Shown piece after piece: positions 1 to 11,981 of a DNA stretch of 64,000 nucleotides. The translations under genes and the position numbers were made by a program. Under the pieces are notes generated by a model. It was not told the origin of the DNA, made no database searches, and saw only the letters and a list, made by a program, of their open reading frames with translations. Location of the stretch: positions 78,153,387-78,217,386 of the forward strand of contig OW121741.1 in assembly GCA_933228675.1 (NCBI GenBank), given 5' to 3'. Numbering within the stretch: the first letter of the stretch is position 1; each line of letters begins with the position of its first letter. The stretch is from Stomorhina lunata. Its lineage: Eukaryota; Arthropoda; Insecta; Diptera; Rhiniidae.

Positions 1-260
1 GACAGGTGTTTGGTACTTTTTTGAAACTATGTCCGATAGGGGGTAAAAAAGGGTGAAAATAGTTTTTTTGGCACCTTTTTAACCCACTCTTATATTTTAA
101 ACTAAAGAATATAGAAAGAAACTTGGTACTGCAATCAATAGATGTAAAAAAAACATGAAACACGTATTTGGTACTTTTTTGATTTTGGAGCCAAAATGGG
201 TAAAAAAGGGATATAATGATAACTTAACATCTCCAAAGTAATATGAATAGGAACATTATA
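1..260. repeat. GGTACTTTTTT-type repeat fragment
   Basis: Two copies of a degenerate unit with the core GTGTTTGGTACTTTTTTGA (near 5 and 165), each followed by a purine-rich stretch of the form GGGTAAAAAAGGG. The same family fills both arms of the large palindrome (36345-38930 and its mirror). A further trace lies near 1625-1680. No gene is seen. Confidence 0.7.
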
Positions 261-589
261 CATCAGAGAAGAGACTGAATACATTCACAAATGTTGACAG
301 CAACGTGTGCATATTGCTTTTGCATTGCCTACAAAGGCAATAACTTTTTATGCAAATGTTTTCATTCATTCACACATTTTCGTTGATTGTCTTTTTACAC
401 ACTATTTTATTATTGCACTGCACGTTAATCAACGAAATAGTTTGATGTCACACTTTAAGTTAGAAAAAATTCGTACGACTCTCTCATGTTTCGTTCTATT
501 CGCAAAGTATTCGTATAATATGTCTGCGTTGTTATCAGTGCTGCCATATGTTTTTCTACGCTTTCATGCTGAATCATTGGGCCAAAATT
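261..589. other. AT-rich DNA, no gene recognised
   Basis: A 102-codon open frame crosses this stretch, but its translation is low-complexity, has no recognisable domain and runs into the adjacent CTATAG array. I treat it as chance. Confidence 0.5.
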
Positions 590-1010
590 TTTTTATTAAA
601 AAAATTTTTCGATAAAAATATTTTTCTATAGAAAAATTTTTGATTAAAATATTTTTCTAAGAAATATTTTGTTAAAAAAAACTTTCAATAAAATGTTTTT
701 CTATAGAAACATTTTCAATAAAATATTTTTCTATAGAACAATTTTCAATAAAAATATTTTTCAATAGACAAATTTTCGATAAAAATAGTTTTCTATAGTA
801 AAAATTTTCAATAAAAATATTTTTCTATAGAAAATTTTTGGATAAAAATATATATTTCTATTGAAAAGTTTTTGATAAAAATATTTTTCTATAGAAAGAT
901 TTTTGAAAAAAATATTTTTCTATAGAAAGTATCTTTGTATAGAAAATATTTTTGTATGGAAAGATTTTTTTAATAAAAAAAATTTATACAAAAATTTTTT
1001 GATGAAAAAA
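590..1010. repeat. CTATAG-type AT-rich array
   Basis: Irregular tandem array of about 20-40 bp units built from AAAAATATTTTTCTATAGAA and TTTTCAATAAAA. The unit is nearly self-complementary around CTATAG. The same array type recurs at 35230-35578 and 39690-40965, where it flanks and separates the palindrome arms. Confidence 0.8.
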
Positions 1011-1745
1011 TGTATTATATAATTTTTTTTATAATTATGTTAAAACGAACTACATAAAAAAACCGATTTTTAAATCTAAGGTGCCCTATTTTGAGGCCCG
1101 ATTGTGCCGCCCCAGTAAAACATATGTTTTGTAAGTTCAAAACTTGATTTCTCCAACACTAACGCGCAACAGTTAATTTCTTTTTCTGCCATCTCAGTGT
1201 TTAACGACTTTTTTCTATAAATTTAATGATTTTGCATCCATTTCATCTGGCAACTTGTTTCTTTCTTTTTGTCTTTGCCCACCTATACAACTATAGTTTT
1301 GTCTTGTGCACAACTTGTCTTGTAACGCAACTGAAATCATTCATAATATTTCGTAAACATTCACGCCTTCGCTATTATAAAATGAATGTTTGAATGTTTT
1401 CCTGGTGTATTTGATTGCAGTTATAAACACAAGCAATGCATGCAATATATTTCATTATACTCTTATTTTGTGAATATGCATTGTTTTGTCTCAATTAAAT
1501 ATTGTAAATTGACGACAAGTTTTCATTTTTGTGTGAATACATTCAAAGCAAGAAAACCGCCATTCAATCTCTTCTCTGTTATACATTATGTTAAATGCGT
1601 TTTAAAAAAATGTACCGAATTTAATTGGCACCAAAAAAGTACCAAATATACATATGGAACTTTTAGAAATTAGGGAATAAAAAGGGGGAAAAATTAGTAT
1701 TATTTTAAACAAATGAATGTTTGTCTGTATGTATGTTCTTTATAG
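1011..1745. other. AT-rich DNA, no gene recognised
   Basis: No coding signal beyond short chance frames. A trace of the GGTACTTTTTT family lies near 1625-1680. Confidence 0.5.
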
Positions 1746-2410
1746 AATAGTAAACTGTGAATTTGATTGTGTTATGCTCTTTAGCGAAGATATTGCGGGT
1801 AAGCCGGCGAAGGTTTTAAAGTTGATAAGACTAATTTCCGACAGATGGCGCCACTGAAAATTATTAAAAATTAATAAAATCGTAAACTGTACATTTGATC
1901 ATGCTATGATCTTTAGAAAAGTTGTAGCGCATGAGCCGACGAAGGCTTTTTAGTTGGTATGAATAATTTCCGACAGGTGGCGCTACAGAAACTTACTCAA
2001 AGTCAATTTAATCGTAATCTGTACATTTAATCATGCTACAATCTTTAGCAAAGTTGTTGCACATGAGCCGACGAAGGTTTCTTAGTTGGTATGAAAAAAT
2101 TTCGACAGGTGGCGCTACTGAAATTTACTCAAAGTCAATTTAATCGTATGCTGTACATTTAATCATGCTATAATCTTCAGCAAAGTTGTTACGGATAAGC
2201 CGAAGAAGGTTTATGAATTGGAATAAGCAAAGTCCGACAGGTGGCGCCACAGAAAACTACTCAAAATGAATTAAATCGTAAACTGTGCATTTGATCAGAC
2301 TATAATCTTTAGCAAAGTTGTTGCGCATGAGTCGACAGAGGTTTCTGTTGATATGAATAATTTCCAAAATTATTCAAAATGAGTTAAACTGTAAACTATG
2401 CAAACTATGT
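1746..2410. repeat. ~132-bp tandem repeat, about five copies
   Basis: Units begin near 1746, 1878, 2010, 2142 and 2274, each with AATCGTAAACTGTACATTT or a variant. Each then carries a conserved CATGAGCCGACGAAGG box and a TCCGACAGGTGGCGCCAC box. Spacing is 129-133 bp. Copies diverge by perhaps 10-20 percent, so the array is not recent. No open frame is shared between units. Confidence 0.8.
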
Positions 2411-2559
2411 GTTCGTCGGACAAAATAAATCAAATAATTCAAAATTAACTGAATATTTCTACAATGTCTTTCCTCTAAATTTATTTTAGCACTTTATAAT
2501 ATAAAATATATAAAAACTTTAAAATTTTCCTCAAAATGCTTATCATAAAGCTCCGAGCA

Positions 2560-3165
2560 AGGCTCGGTCTACCAGGTACTGTTAAACTATAGTAACTGTA
2601 CCACTGCAACCGAATTTAGTCCAAATATATTACCAACAATACCACATTTGGTCAACATTTTGAATTAGCTGCACTCTCGTACAACTTGATGGTGGGTATA
2701 CAAGATTCGGCACAGCCGAATATAACACTCTTACTTGTTATATCTACAATCAAAAAGATTCGGAGGTACAAGCAGTATATTAAGATTGCACCAATGTCGA
2801 GACTCCTAACAAAATACATGGACCTGTCGTATTACTATCAACATGTTTATCCTAACTAAATATTAAGCTAAACGAGAAGTATTTAACAGATTATTTATGC
2901 TGAACTATAGCCGATAATGAGATTAAATTTTGTGTAAAGTAGATACTAGGGAAACCAAATAGATAATGTTGAACTATAAAGCTACTGCAATCGAATTTAG
3001 TCCAAATATTTTACCAACAATACCAACTAGCGTAACAATTTTTTTCGAACTTGAATTAGCTGCACCCTCGTAGATATATGAGATATGTTTTTAAATTTAA
3101 CACAACTTGATGGTGGGTATATAAGATTCGGCACAACCAAATATAGTATATCTTACTTGCTTAAT
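2560..3165 (-). mobile_element. two tandem ends of a hairpin-terminated repeat
   Basis: Two successive copies of the terminal part of the TATACCCACCATCAA family, both in reverse orientation. They end near 2742 and 3165 with the sequence ...GATGGTGGGTATA, then a terminal hairpin (2705-2721, stem ATTCGGC/GCCGAAT, loop ACA), then a CTTACTTG tail. The second copy has mutations in the hairpin. Longer plus-oriented copies lie at 8056-9315, 10722-12501 and 19160-21017. Confidence 0.7.
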
Positions 3166-3513
3166 AATAATGAAATTGAATTATTATTATCTCGGGACTA
3201 TTCGCACAAATTCTTTGAACTTGACAGTGAAATTTTATAAATAAAACGCTTCAGTTATAATTTTTTTTTACTAATTTTTACAACGATTTCTCTTCCAAAG
3301 GCACTGAAACACAAATGTTTTTTTTTTCCTAAATGTATACAAATTTAAAAACGCATTCAAATATTATAATATTTATGCATCTGATGATAAAAATATTTTT
3401 TTTGTATTTCAATTAAAAATTGTTTACATTTACAAATGAGCTTTTTCTTTCTAATTAAAAAATCTTTCGCCTAAAGTTTCAACAAATTGATCGCGGCTTT
3501 AAATTACAACTAA
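3166..3513. other. AT-rich DNA, no gene recognised
   Basis: Mostly homopolymeric A and T runs. I see no gene, repeat end or structured motif. Confidence 0.5.
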
Positions 3514-4310
3514 ACAAGTAAGAAATTGCTATAGTCGGTCAAGCTCGACTATGCGATACCCTTCACCACTAAAAGATGCTATTTTTCCTATATAAAGACA
3601 AATATTTGCTAAATTTTGCTTTCGTACTAACATTTTCTCAAAACTTATATATTTAAGCTGTTTCCGCCATTTGGACTCATATGAGAGCTAGGGCCAAATA
3701 TGGACCGATTATCTCGAAATTTGGAAAATTGATGATAGAAATTGTGTATGCAAAAAAAAAACTTAAAATTATCATTATCTTTAGATTTACGAGCGTTTTA
3801 GTGATTTTTGTCTCATTTAGTGCGTTTTTAAAGAAGAGTTTGTATGGGAGCTATGGTCAAATGTGGACGGATTTCAACGAAATTTGGTGCAGTGATTTTA
3901 GTTTACTTAAGCAGTATTCGTTTTAAGTTTGATGAAAAAATATTGATATTTGTGGCCAATATATCAATTCCGGGAAGTGGGACCTATGGGAGGTACCATA
4001 AATAATGGACCGATTTTAACGAATTTCAATAGCCATGGTCCGATTAATAAAAAAATGATCTGTGCCAAATTTCATTAAAATTATCTTTAGAACTGCGACC
4101 TGTAGTTTGATTACAAGGTTTATATGGGGGTCCAGCCAGCCGCCCAGCCAGCCAGACGGACGGACGGACATCGCTAAATCGACTCAGAAAGTGATTCTAA
4201 GCCTATTGGTATACTAAAAGTTGGGTCTAAGACAAATATTTCTATGTGTTGCATACATCAACACAAACTTATAATACCCTTTCCTCCTATGGTGGTGTAG
4301 GCTTTAAAAA
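3514..4310 (+). mobile_element. hairpin-terminated non-autonomous element
   Basis: The left end is AACAAGTAAGAAATTG followed by a hairpin at 3531-3552 (stem ATAGTCG/CGACTAT) and then GCGATACCCTTCACCAC. The right end, near 4280-4310, reads ATACCCTTTCCTCCTATGG and GTGGTGTAGG. Just inside it is the GACGGACGGACGGACAT box shared with the other hairpin elements. No transposase is present. The 81-codon open frame inside is not meaningful. Confidence 0.65.
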
Positions 4311-4834
4311 GTAATGACGAATGTAAAAGTTATTAACAATTCAATGAAATATTTAATAAAACGCTCTTTTTTGTTTATGCATAAATGTAAAATATTTTGA
4401 GTGATAAGAATACTAAAAGCCTCGGGTTTACATTTGGATTTTTTTCTCTGCAGTTGATTATAGGAGCGATACGTTTTTAATGGAATTTCCTATTTAGAAA
4501 AAAGTTTATATGTACTATATCTGTGGCAATAAATGATAATAGCTTAAGTTGAAATAAGTGATTTTTCATTTTTTTACATTTACTTATTCTCTTCTTAAAG
4601 ATCTATCACTTGGCCAGATTTCAAGTGTAAAATGTCATTATTAACAAAATATTTTACCTTCTTTATACAAAACCATAAACAATTTCAGACAAACCCTTAA
4701 TATCTCAAAACATGAAATTTCGACTTAAGCCATTATTTTTTATTGCCACAGATATAGTGCATAATAACTTTTTACTAATTAGGAAATTCTATATATACGA
4801 GCTTTCAACAAAGAGAGATACAAATTTTATAGAA
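4311..4834. other. AT-rich DNA, no gene recognised
   Basis: Nothing is recognisable between the hairpin element and the TTAA-flanked element that starts at 4839. Confidence 0.5.
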
Positions 4835-5584
4835 TTAACCCTTATACACTCCTTGGGTCAATTTGACCCAATTTTGTGTTTCAAACGCAAAATTATCTCA
4901 TTAAATAATTAGATATGAATGTGAAACTTTAATTTATCCATTACAGGGACAAAAATTATTTTTTTAGAATAAAGTAATAATATTAAAATTTTTCCTTCCC
5001 CCTCTACTTTTCAAAACACGATTTACACACATTTAGTACCCTTTGGGTCAATATGACCCAACAAGCGATATTTCAAGCTTAATTCCATTTTATAATTTTT
5101 TTCCTATTAAACATAATTGAATTGAGTTCACCTTCATTCAGAATCATCTATTTATAAATAATTTGTTCAGTGAAATAATCAATAAAATCGCTTTCATTGA
5201 ATATTTTTCCATTCATGGCCTGTTCACATATTACGTAACGCTATTTTCGCAATTTTTTGTTTTCAAATTATATAACTATAGCATCATATGTTCCAAACAA
5301 AAATAAGTTTTCCTCTTAAGATCTCTTTATCTATCAGTCGACGTAAGAGATCATGAACAAAAAAACAACTAAAATACTACATCATTACATCCAAACTTGA
5401 CCAACTTGTTCCTAATTACATATGTAACCGCGAGACTAAACGATGGCCAGTTGCATTATTTTCAAACATGATAGATGCATCAGCGTATAGATCTTGTGGA
5501 CTTAAATGAATCCTGGCTTGAGTTTTAATAAAAACTTCAGATGCAGGCTTTATCTAGTAGAACTTGCAGATCAATGAGCTAACA

Positions 5585-6860
5585 AATGGGCATATTTTGC
5601 GAAGAATATTTCCAAGGCATTTGATATAGTTTGGCATAAAGAACTTCCATCAAAACTTATTGCCTTTGGCGTTGGTAATAACTTCTCAAGGTTTATATCA
5701 AGCTTCCTCAGAGATCGCTCTATACGAGTTGTTATAGATGGGTTCTCTTCAAACGAGTTCAAGATTTATTCAGGGATACCGCAAGCTCTGTTTTTTCTCC
5801 AAGTCTATTTCTTATCTTTATAAATGACCTTCAACATCAAATTTCCAATCCCATATACTCTTTTGCAGATGATAGTAATATTTGCCATTCATATTCATTC
5901 AATCATAGGCCAAGCGTTCTTGAGGTTGGCGCTATGAGACAAAACATGAATTAATCATTAAACCGATATTTAGAAACAATTTCAGAATGGGGTCATGCGA
6001 ATAGATGTTGTATGCTTACGCATAAACGCGCGGCAAACAATGTTTCTTCATCTGTTGTTGTTGTTGTAACTGCGATATTATTAGTAATATCGTAGAAGTG
6101 ACAGTCCTTGGTCGGAATCCCAAGAATTCCGAGTCGTTCCGGTACGAAGAACCGACTGCCGTGGGAACGTTCTTTATCTGTATTAATGGGTGGTATACAT
6201 ATTGAGGAATCAGATGCTCTTGACGTTCTGGGCATGAGAATTCAATGTGATGTCCGTACGACAAAATACATCTTTCAAGTGCCGAAAGAAGCATTCAAGT
6301 GCCTCGGTTTTCTAAAACGGTGCAAGAGATATTTCACTTCATCTGATCTCCACCTCATGTATGGGCTGGAGCTTCATAGTCTATTTTGGAGCTTCTCGAC
6401 CGTGTGCAAGAACTGGCGAAAGTGCTCATAGGGACAGTGGGGTATCCAACTCTATTGATTTACAGGAGTACCATCGTAATTTGAGTTGTGTCACACTGTC
6501 CTATTGTTTATACTTTGGAAAATGCTCTAACGAAATCAGAGAACTCGTTCTCGAAACTTGGACTTTTTTGCACAATACACGTCATTCTTTTAGAGCTCAT
6601 TCCTTTGTGATCGATTGGACGGTAGACCGTACAAACACGCTACATTAAATTCGTTCTTCAGCAATATATGTAGTTCGTATGTGGAATTCACTCCCCGCAG
6701 AAGTTTTCCCTGCCAGTTGGAAAATAGGTATAAACACTACTCCATCTATCCTCCCTCCCATATTCTATTTTCCTACTGCCAACATAATGCATTGCATAAG
6801 TAGGGGTCATCCCCTGAGTGCTGGTCCTAAATTAAACAAAAATCCTATGTTAAATATGAA
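5585..6860 (+). pseudogene. non-LTR retrotransposon fragment, reverse transcriptase to C-terminus (jockey/CR1-like)
   Basis: Broken reading frames translate to recognisable reverse transcriptase blocks in order. They are KAFDIVWHKELPSKL (RT palm), FISSFLRDRSIRVVIDG, YSGIPQ (a degenerate form of SGVPQGS), YSFADDS (the catalytic FADD box), LTHKR, ESDALDVLGM, LGFLKRCKRYF, and near the 3' end CSNEIRELVLETW and MWNSLPAEVFPASW. Frames shift repeatedly and stops intervene, so it encodes nothing functional. The endonuclease half is missing (5' truncated). A 114-bp SINE-like insertion interrupts it. Related fragments lie near 29525-29960, 47780-48310 and, on the minus strand, 57990-59200. The clade within the jockey/CR1 group is not settled. 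Confidence 0.8.
6056..6169 (+). mobile_element. 114-bp SINE-like insertion with 12-bp target duplication
   Basis: It starts with TGTTGTTGT and ends with CTGCCGTGGGAACG, and contains TTCCGGTACGAAGAACCG. It is flanked by TTCTTCATCTGT (6044-6055) and TTCTTTATCTGT (6170-6181), a target duplication with one mismatch. It splits the retrotransposon frame between LTHKR and ESDALDV. A related block (CCGGTACATAGAACCGG) lies at about 47685-47755. Confidence 0.6.
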
Positions 6861-9315
6861 ATTTTGTTAACATTTCACTGTTGGGTCATATTGACCCAAA
6901 GGGTAATATAAAAGGCAAAAGTCCAAGGAAAGTAGAAGGGTTAATCTGAATAAACAATTAAACATGTTTCCTTTTTCTGAATACGACTTGGTATAGTAGG
7001 GGTATAAATTTGATATTATACAAGTGATCTAGTCATTATGTAATTGGTGGTCTTTAGGAAATCCTGTAATGAAACTTAAAATTAGAACGAGAAGGATCGA
7101 ACCTCTTCAAGTCTCGAATGCTAACTAGCAAGCCCATAGCTCCCTCAGTCCCATCTTCCTTAATTCTGTAAATCCCAAATTTTATTTGGTGTGGGTAAAA
7201 TAGTGAAAAAACTTAAAAGACATCTTGCGTTCGCATATAAGAGAAAGCTTATACAGGATTATCCATTTTGCGGTTTCAAAAGCAAACGTAAATAAAACAC
7301 ATATAAAATATTTGTATACTCACAATCAAAAAGAATGTGGGTATATTGAGAAAATTGAAGTATATTCTGAATCATTATGAAACTCTAAGACGATTGAGCG
7401 ATGTCCGTCTATCTGTCCGTATGTTGTCGGCAAGATAAAACCTTAATGAAAGGATATAGGTCACAGAAATTTAGCACAAATATTCCTAATTTCTTTGAAA
7501 ATTTTGGGTCGGCGCAAAGAGAACAGAACAAAAAAATAGTCGGCAGAGTTGCCGTTTTTTATACTTTTAACTAAAATAGGTATTATTTTTCAATGTGTAG
7601 TTCTAACGTTTTAAAAAGAAAAAATTTTCGACATCATTTTTATACCCACCATCAAAAAGAATGGGGGTATATTGAGATTGTCATTCCTTGGTATTGGAAT
7701 CGGGCAAAATCGGTTCACATTTGACCATAGCTCCCGTATAACCTCGTCTAGGCTATTTGCTTATTTACTAATAAATGACAACTTATACTAGCTATGACGA
7801 TAAAAGCTGGTATATATAAGTTTTACATAAGTACTAGGCAGCATATAAAATTTCATTTAAATCGGTTCACATCTAACCATAGCTCCCATACAAAAAGCTT
7901 ACGAAAACAGCCTAAATTCCACCTAAAATTCACTTAAATGCCAATAAATGATAAATTGTCAATGCCAGCCAGTGTACAAAATTTTGTTACAATCAATCAA
8001 CATTTGACCATAGCTCCCATATAAAAAACTTATGGAAACACAAAAATATAACCAGTAAGAGTGTTATATTCGGCTGTGCCGAATCTTATATACCCACCAT
8101 CAAGTTGTGTTAAATTCAGAAACAGGGTGCAGCTAATTCAAAATCTGGACCAAAACTGAAAAAATCTTAAGCTAATTGGTATTGTTGGTAAAACCTTTGG
8201 ACTAAATTCGGTTGCCGTAGCTTTATAGTTTAACATTTAAAAATATTTTAGTGGTTTTCCCAGTATTTACTCTGATCAAAATTCGGTCTCATAACCGGGT
8301 ATAGTTTTACATTAATAAGTTGTTAAATACTTTTCGTTAATATGTAGTTAGGCTAAACACGTTAATAGTAATACAGCAGGTCCATATATTTCGTTAGGAG
8401 TTCCTAATGCATTCATCAAATGTAAAGTCTGGGCTGAACATTGATTGATGCCTATCTAATTTTATAGGTGCAATCTTAATATAATGAATGTACCTCCAAA
8501 TCTTTTTGATTGTAGATATAAAAAGGGGATGTTATATATATAAGAATTATAGCCAAATGTTGACCGATTGTAACAAAATTGGTTTACACACTCTCTGGTA
8601 TATATATAGAGCTTATTCTTACAAAATTTAGTGGCCATAGCTATCATAGTTTCTAATTTAATAGCTTTTAACTGGCCTTTGCTAAAATTTTTGGTTTCCG
8701 TGAGTGTTTTTTATATGAAAGCTAAAGTCAAATATGGACTGATTGCTATAAAATTTAATAAACTGATCAAAAATTGCATAAAACTTCCCTATTTTAAATT
8801 TAATCGTCGTAGCTATTACAATTGTATTCAATTTATCAGCATTAATGAGTTTCCCGGGGCGGGGTTATATGAGAGCTCTAACTAAATTTGAACCGATTTT
8901 GTCCATTTTCAACACACATCTTTTTCAAGATATCCAAAATACTTTTGTTAAATTTTGCCCCACTATCTCTTTTCGTTAAGGCGCTATCGTGCTTTTATCT
9001 GACGGACAGACGGACATAAACAACCTTTGTTTATGTATTTTTGTGTTTCCATAAGTTTTTTATTTGGGAGCTATGGTCAAAATTTTGCACACTGGCTGAT
9101 ATTGACACAAGACTTCCTTGTGCTTAATTTAGTCTTACTAGCTTTTGTAGTTAAGGAGCTATTACGATTTTATCTGACGGACAGACGGACATAAATCCCC
9201 TTTTCTTTTTGAATTTTTGTGTTTTCGTAAGTTTTTTATATGGGAGCTAGGCCAAATGGTGACCGATTGCGACAAAATTTTGCACAATGGCTGGCATTGA
9301 CATAAGACTTTCTTG
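6650..9315 (+). repeat. 2,666-bp direct tandem duplication, copy 1
   Basis: Every landmark in this interval recurs exactly 2,666 bp downstream. The breakpoint joins sequence inside the retrotransposon fragment (TCGTTCTTCAGC) to the interior of a hairpin-ended element (AGACTTTCTTGT), with one or two bases of microhomology. I saw no difference between copies in the stretches I compared. The copy contains the retrotransposon 3' end, the piggyBac-like right end, a tRNA-like segment, and the inverted plus direct parts of a TATACCC element. Confidence 0.9.
7094..7150 (-). other. possible tRNA-derived SINE segment
   Basis: The reverse complement contains a perfect pol III B box (GGTTCGATCC, 7103-7094). 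About 40 bases upstream is a weak A-box-like GAGCTATGGGC. No foldable cloverleaf is obvious. The same segment recurs 2,666 bp downstream at 9760-9816 as part of the tandem duplication. Confidence 0.3.
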
Positions 9316-11981
9316 TTCGTTCTTCAGCAATATATGTAGTTCGTATGTGGAATTCACTCCCCGCAGAAGTTTTCCCTGCCAGTTGGAAAATAGGTATAAA
9401 CACTACTCCATCTATCCTCCCTCCCATATTCTATTTTCCTACTGCCAACATAATGCATTGCATAAGTAGGGGTCATCCCCTGAGTGCTGGTCCTAAATTA
9501 AACAAAAATCCTATGTTAAATATGAAATTTTGTTAACATTTCACTGTTGGGTCATATTGACCCAAAGGGTAATATAAAAGGCAAAAGTCCAAGGAAAGTA
9601 GAAGGGTTAATCTGAATAAACAATTAAACATGTTTCCTTTTTCTGAATACGACTTGGTATAGTAGGGGTATAAATTTGATATTATACAAGTGATCTAGTC
9701 ATTATGTAATTGGTGGTCTTTAGGAAATCCTGTAATGAAACTTAAAATTAGAACGAGAAGGATCGAACCTCTTCAAGTCTCGAATGCTAACTAGCAAGCC
9801 CATAGCTCCCTCAGTCCCATCTTCCTTAATTCTGTAAATCCCAAATTTTATTTGGTGTGGGTAAAATAGTGAAAAAACTTAAAAGACATCTTGCGTTCGC
9901 ATATAAGAGAAAGCTTATACAGGATTATCCATTTTGCGGTTTCAAAAGCAAACGTAAATAAAACACATATAAAATATTTGTATACTCACAATCAAAAAGA
10001 ATGTGGGTATATTGAGAAAATTGAAGTATATTCTGAATCATTATGAAACTCTAAGACGATTGAGCGATGTCCGTCTATCTGTCCGTATGTTGTCGGCAAG
10101 ATAAAACCTTAATGAAAGGATATAGGTCACAGAAATTTAGCACAAATATTCCTAATTTCTTTGAAAATTTTGGGTCGGCGCAAAGAGAACAGAACAAAAA
10201 AATAGTCGGCAGAGTTGCCGTTTTTTATACTTTTAACTAAAATAGGTATTATTTTTCAATGTGTAGTTCTAACGTTTTAAAAAGAAAAAATTTTCGACAT
10301 CATTTTTATACCCACCATCAAAAAGAATGGGGGTATATTGAGATTGTCATTCCTTGGTATTGGAATCGGGCAAAATCGGTTCACATTTGACCATAGCTCC
10401 CGTATAACCTCGTCTAGGCTATTTGCTTATTTACTAATAAATGACAACTTATACTAGCTATGACGATAAAAGCTGGTATATATAAGTTTTACATAAGTAC
10501 TAGGCAGCATATAAAATTTCATTTAAATCGGTTCACATCTAACCATAGCTCCCATACAAAAAGCTTACGAAAACAGCCTAAATTCCACCTAAAATTCACT
10601 TAAATGCCAATAAATGATAAATTGTCAATGCCAGCCAGTGTACAAAATTTTGTTACAATCAATCAACATTTGACCATAGCTCCCATATAAAAAACTTATG
10701 GAAACACAAAAATATAACCAGTAAGAGTGTTATATTCGGCTGTGCCGAATCTTATATACCCACCATCAAGTTGTGTTAAATTCAGAAACAGGGTGCAGCT
10801 AATTCAAAATCTGGACCAAAACTGAAAAAATCTTAAGCTAATTGGTATTGTTGGTAAAACCTTTGGACTAAATTCGGTTGCCGTAGCTTTATAGTTTAAC
10901 ATTTAAAAATATTTTAGTGGTTTTCCCAGTATTTACTCTGATCAAAATTCGGTCTCATAACCGGGTATAGTTTTACATTAATAAGTTGTTAAATACTTTT
11001 CGTTAATATGTAGTTAGGCTAAACACGTTAATAGTAATACAGCAGGTCCATATATTTCGTTAGGAGTTCCTAATGCATTCATCAAATGTAAAGTCTGGGC
11101 TGAACATTGATTGATGCCTATCTAATTTTATAGGTGCAATCTTAATATAATGAATGTACCTCCAAATCTTTTTGATTGTAGATATAAAAAGGGGATGTTA
11201 TATATATAAGAATTATAGCCAAATGTTGACCGATTGTAACAAAATTGGTTTACACACTCTCTGGTATATATATAGAGCTTATTCTTACAAAATTTAGTGG
11301 CCATAGCTATCATAGTTTCTAATTTAATAGCTTTTAACTGGCCTTTGCTAAAATTTTTGGTTTCCGTGAGTGTTTTTTATATGAAAGCTAAAGTCAAATA
11401 TGGACTGATTGCTATAAAATTTAATAAACTGATCAAAAATTGCATAAAACTTCCCTATTTTAAATTTAATCGTCGTAGCTATTACAATTGTATTCAATTT
11501 ATCAGCATTAATGAGTTTCCCGGGGCGGGGTTATATGAGAGCTCTAACTAAATTTGAACCGATTTTGTCCATTTTCAACACACATCTTTTTCAAGATATC
11601 CAAAATACTTTTGTTAAATTTTGCCCCACTATCTCTTTTCGTTAAGGCGCTATCGTGCTTTTATCTGACGGACAGACGGACATAAACAACCTTTGTTTAT
11701 GTATTTTTGTGTTTCCATAAGTTTTTTATTTGGGAGCTATGGTCAAAATTTTGCACACTGGCTGATATTGACACAAGACTTCCTTGTGCTTAATTTAGTC
11801 TTACTAGCTTTTGTAGTTAAGGAGCTATTACGATTTTATCTGACGGACAGACGGACATAAATCCCCTTTTCTTTTTGAATTTTTGTGTTTTCGTAAGTTT
11901 TTTATATGGGAGCTAGGCCAAATGGTGACCGATTGCGACAAAATTTTGCACAATGGCTGGCATTGACATAAGACTTTCTTG
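9316..11981 (+). repeat. 2,666-bp direct tandem duplication, copy 2
   Basis: Second copy of 6650-9315. After 11981 the sequence continues into the remainder of the hairpin element (GCCAAATTTAGTGG), so this copy carries the element's true continuation. Copy 1 is interrupted at that point. The piggyBac-like right end at about 9606 has no left partner of its own, as expected from segmental duplication rather than new insertion. Confidence 0.9.

Larger units (their letters stand above)
4839..6940. mobile_element. piggyBac-like non-autonomous element with TTAA target sites
   Basis: The left end reads TTAA (4835-4838) then CCCTTATACACTCCTTGG. The right end, read inward, is TTAA (6941-6944) then CCCTTCTACTTTCCTTGG. 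These are 18-bp inverted repeats with three mismatches, directly abutting the TTAA duplication expected of piggyBac-type transposition. Subterminal GGGTCAATATGACCC palindromes occur near 5045 and 6885. A second TIR-like copy sits inside the left end near 4994. There is no piggyBac transposase. The interior is filled by a dead non-LTR retrotransposon fragment. Confidence 0.65.

Noticed and set aside
307..1673. Two ~100-codon frames near the window start
   Set aside because: AT-rich low-complexity translations with no domain, no splice context and one running into a repeat array.
8631..8885. 84-codon frames at 8631-8885 and 11297-11551 as a duplicated gene
   Set aside because: They are identical because they lie in the tandem duplication and fall in a non-coding hairpin-ended element. 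A third copy near 19828 is a frame-altered relative.
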